DNA of 7,225 nt from an uncultured Saprospiraceae bacterium (GTDB taxonomy: Bacteria; Bacteroidota; Bacteroidia; Chitinophagales; Saprospiraceae), in NCBI GenBank assembly GCA_937967535.1, contig CALCMV010000028.1, positions 1 through 7,225 of the forward strand. Reading direction: 5' to 3'. Shown in pieces: positions 1 through 4,435 of this stretch (position 1 is its first letter; each line of letters begins with the position of its first letter). Both the position numbers and the translations under genes were made by a program. The notes beneath the pieces are model-generated. The model saw only the letters and a program-made list of their open reading frames with translations, searched no databases and was not told where the DNA came from.

Positions 1-35
1 ATAAAAAAAACTAAAATGATGATAATCGTTCTCAT
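1..35 (-). CDS. 5' end of an unidentified gene, possible signal peptide (partial)
   Basis: Read on the minus strand from position 35, an ATG opens 11 codons without a stop (MRTIIIILVFF) before the window ends. A Met-Arg-Thr start followed by an unbroken hydrophobic run looks like the beginning of a signal peptide or an N-terminal membrane helix. The support is the upstream sequence: a perfect Bacteroidota -7 box (TATCTTTG) lies about 45 bases upstream, leaving a leader of ordinary length. Nothing can be said about function because the body of the gene is outside the window. Eleven codons could also be open by chance in such AT-rich DNA. Confidence 0.5.
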   Translation of the reverse strand, partial: MRTIIIILVFF

Positions 36-80
36 AGTGAATATTTTTTTAATGTAAAATATAAAAGTTTCAATAGTATG

Positions 81-88
81 CAAAGATA
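81..88 (-). promoter_or_regulatory. Bacteroidota -7 promoter box for the left-edge gene
   Basis: The minus strand reads TATCTTTG followed by C, an exact match to the Bacteroidota sigma-ABfr -7 consensus TAnnTTTG. It lies about 45 bases upstream of the ATG at 35. A -33 TTG is not well placed: the nearest (CAA on the plus strand at 113-115) gives a spacing of about 24, a little long, and touches the end of repeat element D. Confidence 0.5.
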
Positions 89-373
89 TTGATTTTTTTG
101 AATATCATTTTACAATGTCTTCGCCAAATTATGAATTATGAATTTTGAATGACAAATAAATTTAAATTTTACTTTGTTTTTTATTGATAATTAGTAATTA
201 ACAAATTAAATATTTTTTATCATTCAAAATTCAAAATTGCAATGTCATTAAGTTAAGCCAATTTAAATATTATTTTAGTTAAAATTAAATATGTAAACAA
301 AGTTTTCGCGTTAATTTTGCAGGAGCGTTAGCTCCGACCCTATTTGTAACTAACAGCTAACCCACACTTCCAT

Positions 374-442
374 AGCCGCATAGCGGCGGCACTCTTGAAA
401 CTACAGGGTTAGGGGTGTTAAGAGTGTCGGCGCGATGCGGCT
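374..442. repeat. Core inverted repeat of element A
   Basis: Positions 374-396 (starting agccgcatagcgg) face 420-442 (ending gatgcggct) as 23-nt arms matching at about 19 positions, around a 23-nt loop. A single-stranded copy or transcript would fold into a strong GC-rich hairpin, unlike the AT-rich surroundings. The outer TTTGTAAC/GTTACAAA boxes extend the symmetry. Confidence 0.65.
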
Positions 443-479
443 TTTGAGGTTGAGGGAGATTTACCGTTACAAAGTGTGC

Positions 480-497
480 TTCCGATAGCTATCGGAA
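480..497. repeat. Perfect 18-bp palindrome in element A
   Basis: TTCCGATAGCTATCGGAA is its own reverse complement over all 18 bases. It lies between the GTTACAAA box and a second CGCATAG-like module (atgcggct), so it appears to be an extra module inside the element A core and not a host operator. A perfect palindrome of this length could be a protein-binding site or a recombination hot spot. Confidence 0.6.
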
Positions 498-618
498 CTA
501 TGCGGCTACAAAGTTAACATTATTATAAATTTATTTTTTATTAAAATGAATTTCAAAATCGCCTAACTTAATGACATTATTCAAAATTGGTGAAGACATT
601 AAGAGTTCACTAAAAATT

Positions 619-1338
619 TTAAACAAACTCTGATACTTCCGATGCCGTTCCTCTTCTACTGCGAATACCCGCAACAGCAACAATCAACATCAATAAGGTC
701 AATATCATCAATCCCCATTCGCCGACGGTTGGTACTTCTTCGGCAGGTGGCGGTGGCGGGGCATCGCATACAAAGCTGATGTCTTGCTCGTAATTCGTGA
801 AAGTTCCCTCTTCAACTACCATAAAATTCGAGTTACCTACAAAAGTACCCGGAAAGAGGTTTTGTGGATGGAAAAAAATCTCAACAGGTTCACTAAAATC
901 CACAATATCAAGACACACTCTGCCAATACCTACATAATCCGTAGCTCCAATGAGTTCGCCGTCTCCGCCGGAAAGTTCTATATTATAAGAAACAACGGTA
1001 TCCAACGAACCGGTGAGGTTGTGTGCTGAGTAAAGCGAGAAGCCCGACGGTCCGGTGCTTGTCGGTATAAAACCCGATACATCCAACTCCTGTAGTATCA
1101 CAGGATTGTCCAGATTTCTGCTAAAGCTAAAACGAATATTACTGATGCCGAAGAGAAATTCCGTTCCGGGTGCATTGGCTTTTACTTCAATATCAAAGCA
1201 CAAAGTCTCCGCTTCACAATCGACAACGACATTCGCAAATTGCAGGTCATACACACCCTGTGCAGTACTCCACTGCGGTAAAATAAATAAGAAAATAACA
1301 AGGCAAAGGCTACTTAGGGCTAATTTTTGATACAACAT
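619..1338 (-). CDS. Secreted protein with IPTL-CTERM-like sorting signal
   Basis: This 239-aa protein starts with a signal peptide (residues 1-26, cleavage likely after STA or STAQ). The mature part to about residue 190 is beta-rich and resembles the cohesin-like extracellular modules common in this group. It has four cysteines (41, 47, 142, 191), with CFDIEVKA near 47-54 and VCLDIVDF at 141-148. A proline run (194-199) leads to VPTVGEWG (202-209), a hydrophobic helix to about 225 and the basic cluster RSRR (226-229). This is the tripartite layout of IPTL/PEP-CTERM signals, which are known substrates of exosortase/archaeosortase-type enzymes. The signal is therefore probably cleaved and the protein delivered to the cell surface. 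Ten residues follow the basic cluster, longer than the usual tail. The ATG at 1336-1338 is chosen because it directly precedes the signal peptide. The gene lies 153 bp downstream of the oxidase gene with its own promoter box. The mature function is unknown. Confidence 0.85.
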   Translation of the reverse strand: MLYQKLALSSLCLVIFLFILPQWSTAQGVYDLQFANVVVDCEAETLCFDIEVKANAPGTEFLFGISNIRFSFSRNLDNPVILQELDVSGFIPTSTGPSGFSLYSAHNLTGSLDTVVSYNIELSGGDGELIGATDYVGIGRVCLDIVDFSEPVEIFFHPQNLFPGTFVGNSNFMVVEEGTFTNYEQDISFVCDAPPPPPAEEVPTVGEWGLMILTLLMLIVAVAGIRSRRGTASEVSEFV

Positions 1339-1391
1339 GTTTAATGATTTTCGATGAGTAATTAATTGATAATCATTCTATTGTTCTGTTG

Positions 1392-1399
1392 CAAATGTA
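1392..1399 (-). promoter_or_regulatory. Bacteroidota -7 promoter box for the CTERM protein gene
   Basis: The minus strand reads TACATTTG followed by C, an exact TAnnTTTG match 54 bases upstream of the ATG at 1338. The -33 element is weak (GTTAACG about 18 bases further upstream, with no clear TTG). The box suggests that the gene is transcribed independently of the oxidase gene. Confidence 0.45.
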
Positions 1400-1454
1400 G
1401 TATTTTTTAATCGTTAACTGTGAATGATTAATTTTTTTTCGTATTTTTTTTGTG

Positions 1455-1470
1455 AAAAACGCTTGCGCGT
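1455..1470 (-). terminator. Weak candidate terminator after the oxidase gene
   Basis: On the minus strand, 22 bases past the stop codon, ACGC-GCAA-GCGT forms a 4-bp stem with a GNRA-type tetraloop followed directly by a short T run, and a second T-rich stretch lies further on. The stem is short for an intrinsic terminator, but its placement between the oxidase gene and the next promoter is right. Confidence 0.35.
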
Positions 1471-1491
1471 AATTCTTTATCCAGCGAAACA

Positions 1492-2661
1492 TTAATCTTG
1501 TACGATGTCTGCCCTTCTCAATTCTCCCAAATTCTTTACGCCAAGCTGCACCATATTATTCTTCAAATCATCTATCAGAATATGCGCTGCGTGGTCGCCG
1601 CCATACTTGCCGAGAGCCGCCACCGCATAAATAAACGCCCGACCAGCCAACACAAAATCTGCCCCCAGATACAAAGCCCGCATCACATCCAACCCCGTCC
1701 GAATCCCGCTATCAAATACGATTGGCACGCGCCCACCGACAGCCTTTACAATCGCGGGTAAGGCTTCAATCGTCGCAGGCGCACCATTGAACTGACGCGC
1801 CCCGTGATTCGATACACCCACGCCATCCATACCAATATCCACCGCCTTTGCCGCATCTTCGGGATGCAATATGCCTTTCAGCACTACCGGATTGTCGCCC
1901 CAGAGGTCTTTCACTCTTTTGCAATAGTCCCAATCCAGTGTACCGCCCAAGCGATTGCCGACAAAACCACTCACGAATTTCATATCATTATTATTGGTAT
2001 AATGTTCGACAGTTCGCAGTCGCGGCAGCCCATTTTTAAGGGTATAAAAACTCCAAAGGGGATGTGTCATGCCTTCCCAAATCATCTTGGGCGTAAGCTT
2101 CGGCGGTACTGCCAAACCTGCACGTTTGGTACGCTCGCGGCGACTTGCCATCGGCACATCCGCAGTGATGAGTAAGGTGTGAAAACCCGCATCTTTCGCT
2201 CGTTGAAGTAGCGATTCGGTCACATCCATATCCTTTGGCGGATAAAGTTGAAACCAGCCCATATCACCCACGTATTTGCCTGTGCTTTCGGGTGTTTCGG
2301 TAGCTACGGTGCTTAGGCTGTAGGGAATTTTCCAACGATTGCAGGTAGCCGCAAGGTAATGCTCTGTGCGGGGCCACATCAATCCGGTCAACCCTACGGG
2401 AGCTATACCGATGGGTGCATTATACTTCCTGCCAAATAAGGTCGTCCTTATATTCGCCTCAAATTCACCTTTGCAGAATCTTGGCAGAAAGATGATATTC
2501 TGAAAAGCCTTTATATTTCTATCCAATAAATCCTCATCGCCCGTACCCGCAGAAAGGTATTCGTAGCCCACATGCGGAATCCGCCTCTTTGCACGTTTCA
2601 CCAAATCCTGAATCGTAGGATATTGATTCGACCATTTTGCTTGTAGCTTTTCGTAAGACAA
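1492..2661 (-). CDS. FMN-dependent alpha-hydroxy-acid oxidase/dehydrogenase (LldD/glycolate oxidase family)
   Basis: This 389-aa TIM-barrel flavoenzyme belongs to the family that oxidises L-2-hydroxy acids such as lactate or glycolate to 2-oxo acids. Family motifs are complete and in order: Y35 in YEYLSAG, APVGLTGLMWP (87-97), FQLY with Y140, TADVP (166-170) with R175 in RRER, LKG with K262, SNHGARQ (284-290) with catalytic base H286 and substrate-binding R289, and the FMN-phosphate region DSGIRTG to AGR (317-341). These align with Y24, Y129, T155/D157, R164, K230, H254 and R257 of spinach glycolate oxidase. SNHGARQ is the form seen in glycolate oxidases, whereas DSGIRTGLDV is nearer lactate/mandelate dehydrogenases, so the substrate is left open. 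There is no signal peptide or membrane helix. The start is a TTG at 2659-2661; no in-frame ATG lies near, and the first internal Met (residue 95) falls inside the barrel, so TTG is accepted. The gene appears monocistronic. Confidence 0.93.
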   Translation of the reverse strand: MSYEKLQAKWSNQYPTIQDLVKRAKRRIPHVGYEYLSAGTGDEDLLDRNIKAFQNIIFLPRFCKGEFEANIRTTLFGRKYNAPIGIAPVGLTGLMWPRTEHYLAATCNRWKIPYSLSTVATETPESTGKYVGDMGWFQLYPPKDMDVTESLLQRAKDAGFHTLLITADVPMASRRERTKRAGLAVPPKLTPKMIWEGMTHPLWSFYTLKNGLPRLRTVEHYTNNNDMKFVSGFVGNRLGGTLDWDYCKRVKDLWGDNPVVLKGILHPEDAAKAVDIGMDGVGVSNHGARQFNGAPATIEALPAIVKAVGGRVPIVFDSGIRTGLDVMRALYLGADFVLAGRAFIYAVAALGKYGGDHAAHILIDDLKNNMVQLGVKNLGELRRADIVQD

Positions 2662-2687
2662 TTTTTAATGATTAACGGTTAATAAAA

Positions 2688-2740
2688 ATGCGAATAACGG
2701 ATTGGGTAAAATGTTTTGTATATAGTCCCTCTATTCGCAT
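2688..2740. promoter_or_regulatory. Inverted repeat in the oxidase leader
   Basis: ATGCGAATA (2688-2696) and TATTCGCAT (2732-2740) are perfect 9-bp complements separated by 35 bases. They lie between the -7 box (2747-2754) and the start codon (2661), so one arm covers the expected transcription start and the other lies about 27 bases before translation begins. This could be a two-half-site operator or a leader stem-loop. The regulator is unknown. Confidence 0.45.
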
Positions 2741-2746
2741 GAAAAA

Positions 2747-2754
2747 CAAATTTA
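2747..2754 (-). promoter_or_regulatory. Bacteroidota -7 promoter box for the oxidase gene
   Basis: The minus strand reads TAAATTTG, an exact TAnnTTTG match, about 86 bases upstream of the TTG start. No TTG is found at the ideal -33 spacing; a TTTG lies about 26 bases upstream, which is long. The surrounding DNA is very AT-rich, so a chance match is possible. Confidence 0.4.
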
Positions 2755-2794
2755 CACAAAATAAATAAATTATTAATTTTCAAATTATTATACA

Positions 2795-2842
2795 AGAAAA
2801 TTCTCATGAATAAATTATACAATTTATTTATGGAAATTTTCT
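2795..2842. repeat. AT-rich imperfect palindrome
   Basis: Arms at 2795-2816 and 2821-2842 are complementary apart from a few positions (agaaaatt and taaatt blocks match) around a 4-base centre. Weaker symmetry continues outward to about 2770 and 2870. It may be a further degraded palindromic element, or a chance product of strong AT bias. It lies just beyond the oxidase promoter. Confidence 0.4.
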
Positions 2843-2904
2843 AAATAACTAATTACTAATTATTTGTATTTAATTATAAATAATAAAATATTTTATTAAT
2901 ACAT

Positions 2905-3341
2905 AAACTTTGAGCATGGGAGAATTAAGTAAATCGTTTGAGTGTGACACACATAAGTGGAAGTTTAATATTAAAATGAATTTTGTAGGCGCATAGCGTC
3001 GATACTATTTGTAACAACGAAATGCCCCACTACCCGAAAAAGGCGCATAGCGTCATCACTATTAATACGGTAATTTTAATGGTGTCGCCGCTATGCGGCT
3101 TAGGGAGTTGTAGGCTTAATCGTTGGTTACAAATAGTGCCGTCGCTATGCGCCTAATATTACGAATCCACTTATATGTGTCACACTCAAATCGTTTTCAC
3201 CAAATAATTATAAAATTAAATTAATTAAATATTTTTAATATTAATAAAATTAAAATTAGTGATAAGCAATTAATTATGATTTAAAACCGAATTTCCCTCT
3301 CGTCTCAGCCGAGACTAATTTCCAAAATGTCCAAAGCCGAG
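2905..3341 (-). repeat. Repeat family R1, copy 1 (inverted, diverged, split by element B)
   Basis: With element B removed, this stretch is a reverse-complement copy of 3382-3568. The outer end actttgagcatggg corresponds to the complement of the end of copy 2. TAAATCGTTTTC, CAAATAATTAT, tatgatttaaaaccgaattt and atttccaaaatgtccaaag then all line up in order with the complement of copy 2. It is clearly more diverged than copies 2 and 3 and shows a gap of about 14 bases near 2926-2930. Copies 1 and 2 face each other across a 40-bp spacer (3342-3381), forming a very large palindrome. Confidence 0.7.
2940..3187. mobile_element. MITE-like element B, 248 bp, with 9-bp target-site duplication
   Basis: The terminal inverted repeats are 22 bp with a single mismatch (2940-2961, beginning gagtgtgacaca, against 3166-3187). 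A 9-bp direct repeat AAATCGTTT flanks them exactly, at 2931-2939 and 3188-3196. Inside are two nested inverted pairs built from GGCGCATAGCG modules: 2987-3015 with 3126-3153, which also carry ACTATTTGTAAC and its complement, and 3042-3064 with 3077-3099. There is no transposase ORF, so it is non-autonomous. A 9-bp duplication is compatible with several DDE transposase families, and the family cannot be named from this window. Confidence 0.8.
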
Positions 3342-3381
3342 TGGAATTACCCTAAATAAAAAATATAATTATGTTGGGTTA

Positions 3382-3568
3382 CTGGACTTTGGACATTTTG
3401 GAAATTAGGTAACTGGGAAATTCGGGTTTAAATCATAAGTAATTGATTATCAGTTATTTAATTTTTATTAAGGTAATAAATATTCAATTAATTAAATTTT
3501 ATAATTATTTGATAAAAAACAATTTACCTAATACCAAATTTCCTAATTCCCCAATGTCCAAAGTCCAG
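3382..3568 (+). repeat. Repeat family R1, copy 2 (complete, 187 bp)
   Basis: Its ends are a perfect 15-bp inverted repeat, ctggactttggacat (3382-3396) and atgtccaaagtccag (3554-3568). The interior is AT-rich without an ORF. The first 141 bases match copy 3 (7085-7225) with about seven substitutions and no gaps. No convincing target-site duplication is seen next to it, though TTA precedes the left end in both copies 2 and 3. It is best described as a MITE-like or palindromic interspersed repeat. Confidence 0.75.
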
Positions 3569-3571
3569 ATA

Positions 3572-3608
3572 AAACTTGCCTTGCATTTTGAAAATGCAAG
3601 GCAAGTTT
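3572..3608 (+). repeat. Perfect 18-bp-arm hairpin upstream of the phosphodiesterase gene
   Basis: Arms 3572-3589 and 3591-3608 are perfectly complementary around one central G (core cttgccttgcatttt). It starts 4 bp after R1 copy 2 and ends 37 bp before the phosphodiesterase ATG. It is not followed by a T run in either direction, so it is not a typical terminator. It may be a separate small repeat or a leader stem-loop. Confidence 0.65.
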
Positions 3609-3615
3609 CGCAGAG

Positions 3616-3637
3616 GCGCGGACTGGAAGTGCCGCGC
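3616..3637 (+). promoter_or_regulatory. GC-rich hairpin abutting the phosphodiesterase start
   Basis: GCGCGG (3616-3621) and CCGCGC (3632-3637) pair around the 10-base loop actggaagtg. Only 8 bases separate the stem from the ATG at 3646, so in a transcript it would overlap the ribosome landing zone. It stands out as a GC island in AT-rich DNA, so it could be a mobile repeat fragment or a translational control element. Confidence 0.45.
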
Positions 3638-3645
3638 TACATGTT

Positions 3646-4152
3646 ATGACAAAAATAGGTTTACTCTCCGACACCCACGGCTACCTCGACGAAAAAGTCT
3701 TCAAATACTTCGAAGACTGCGACGAAATCTGGCACGCCGGAGACATCGGAACCATCAAACTCGCCGACCAACTCGAAGCCTTCAAGCCTCTCCGCGCCGT
3801 TTATGGTAATATTGACGGTCATACTCTCCGCCAACGCTATCCGCTTCACCAACGCTTTGATTGTGAAGGAGTTGACGTGTGGATAACACACATTGGCGGC
3901 TATCCGGGCAGGTACGATAAGCGTATTCGGGAGGAGATTCGCAGCAAACCACCCAAACTTTTTATCACCGGACATTCGCATATATTAAAGGTGATGCCGG
4001 ATAAAAAACTCAAGCTACTACACATGAATCCGGGGGCTTGTGGTGTGCATGGTTTTCACCAAGTCAAAACTTTGCTTCGTTTTTCCATTCACGAAAGTCA
4101 AATTATGGAAGTGCAAGCGATTGAGATTGGTAAGCGTGGGGTCAAATCTTGA
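3646..4152 (+). CDS. yfcE: YfcE/MJ0936-family metallophosphodiesterase
   Basis: This 168-aa cytosolic calcineurin-like phosphoesterase has near the usual family length (about 165-185 aa). All metal-site motifs are visible: SDTHG with D9 and H11, GD at 32-33 with D33 in HAGDIG, GNID with N55, H82 in ITHIGG, and GHSH with H110 and H112. NPGACG (about 129-134) is the usual family motif after the last histidine. Members hydrolyse phosphodiester bonds with a dinuclear metal centre; physiological substrates are mostly unsettled. The ATG at 3646 puts the first strand MTKIGLLSDTHG exactly where expected. An out-of-frame ATG at 3641 is ignored. No Shine-Dalgarno site is seen and two hairpins lie immediately upstream. 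The gene stands alone on the plus strand, convergent with the membrane-protein gene, and no promoter box was recognised within the repeat-filled upstream region. Confidence 0.93.
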   Translation: MTKIGLLSDTHGYLDEKVFKYFEDCDEIWHAGDIGTIKLADQLEAFKPLRAVYGNIDGHTLRQRYPLHQRFDCEGVDVWITHIGGYPGRYDKRIREEIRSKPPKLFITGHSHILKVMPDKKLKLLHMNPGACGVHGFHQVKTLLRFSIHESQIMEVQAIEIGKRGVKS

Positions 4153-4181
4153 TATTTAGAAGAGAAACTGGGGAAGTTTTT

Positions 4182-4223
4182 AAGTTTAAGTTTAAGAATA
4201 AGTTTAAGTTTAAATTCAAGTTT
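4182..4223. repeat. Period-6 array, seven AAGTTT-type units
   Basis: Seven consecutive hexamers read aagttt, aagttt, aagaat, aagttt, aagttt, aaattc and aagttt, with a similar unit just before (gaagttt at 4173-4179). It begins 29 bp after the phosphodiesterase stop. Unlike the arrays near the sigma gene it has no clear inverted partner, only a lone cagtttaaa near 4239. It could arise by replication slippage and lies in the convergent gap between two genes. Confidence 0.7.
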
Positions 4224-4277
4224 AAAGTGTATTGCATTCAGTTTAAATAAATATACTGTAAACGTGATTTGCATAAC

Positions 4278-4309
4278 AAAAAAACCTCCCACCGAAAACC
4301 GATGAGAGG
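4278..4309 (-). terminator. Intrinsic terminator of the sigma/membrane-protein unit
   Basis: On the minus strand CCTCTCATCG pairs with CGGTGGGAGG over 10 positions, two of them G-U, around a GTTTT loop, followed at once by seven T. This is a textbook rho-independent terminator. It lies 127 bases past the membrane-protein stop, so the transcript would carry a long 3' tail. In that tail are a short hairpin (4341-4356) and a 9-bp inverted repeat (4336-4344 with 4416-4424, tgagaggtc) that share sequence with the stem's GAGAGG. No T run follows in the plus direction, so it should not end the phosphodiesterase transcript. Confidence 0.75.
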
Positions 4310-4435
4310 CATTAGTTAAAAGGTAATAAAAAATTTGAGAGGTCTGAAATAAGACCGCATCGCTGTCAGAAGTCGGATTATTTTGTTTGTGTCTTTTATG
4401 ACTGAAATTCAATTTGACCTCTCATTACACGTCAA

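Larger units (their letters stand above)
240..578. mobile_element. MITE-like element A inserted in element D
   Basis: The termini are an 18-bp inverted repeat with one mismatch: aatgtcattaagttaagc (241-258) against the complement of gcctaacttaatgacatt (561-578). An 11-bp direct repeat ATTCAAAATTG flanks it exactly, at 229-239 and 579-589, as expected for a target-site duplication of 9-11 bp. The 339-bp body has no convincing ORF. Its GC-richer core (about 317-512) contains stem-loops, two TTTGTAAC/GTTACAAA boxes (343-350 and 466-473) and CGCATAG-type modules shared with element B. It is probably non-autonomous, mobilised by a transposase encoded elsewhere. Confidence 0.65.
114..600. repeat. 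Palindromic element D, interrupted by element A
   Basis: The left end reads aatgtcttcgccaaatt (114-130). The right end, reverse complemented, reads aatgtcttcaccaatttt (583-600). Further in, tgaattttgaatga near 137-150 faces its exact complement at 220-233. Joining 114-239 to 590-600 gives a compact palindrome of about 137 bp, so D is best read as a small inverted-repeat element of MITE type split by a later insertion in its right arm. The left arm carries an extra tgaatta step. It ends 18 bp beyond the stop codon of the secreted-protein gene. No coding capacity was seen. Confidence 0.65.

Noticed and set aside
784..1330. Plus-strand open frames of 81 and 91 codons opposite the CTERM protein gene
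   Set aside because: They lie entirely antisense to a well-supported gene, have no family resemblance and no promoter. The real frame has a signal peptide and sorting signal.
3572..3608. Intrinsic terminator
   Set aside because: No T run follows the stem on either strand, and the next plus-strand gene starts only 37 bp later.
2662..3645. Composite transposon or insertion sequence with its own transposase
   Set aside because: Inverted repeats and duplications are present, but no frame of transposase size or motif exists in this stretch. The elements are non-autonomous.
3443..3809. Plus-strand open frames of 68 and 77 codons around the phosphodiesterase start
   Set aside because: The first translates R1 repeat and hairpin DNA. 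The second is an arginine-rich out-of-frame reading of the phosphodiesterase gene.
4098..4412. A 104-codon minus-strand open frame with a K-L-K-F-rich stretch
   Set aside because: The lysine/leucine-rich part is a direct translation of the AAGTTT hexamer array, and the frame also runs through the intrinsic terminator and the antisense 3' end of the phosphodiesterase gene. Its composition is not protein-like.
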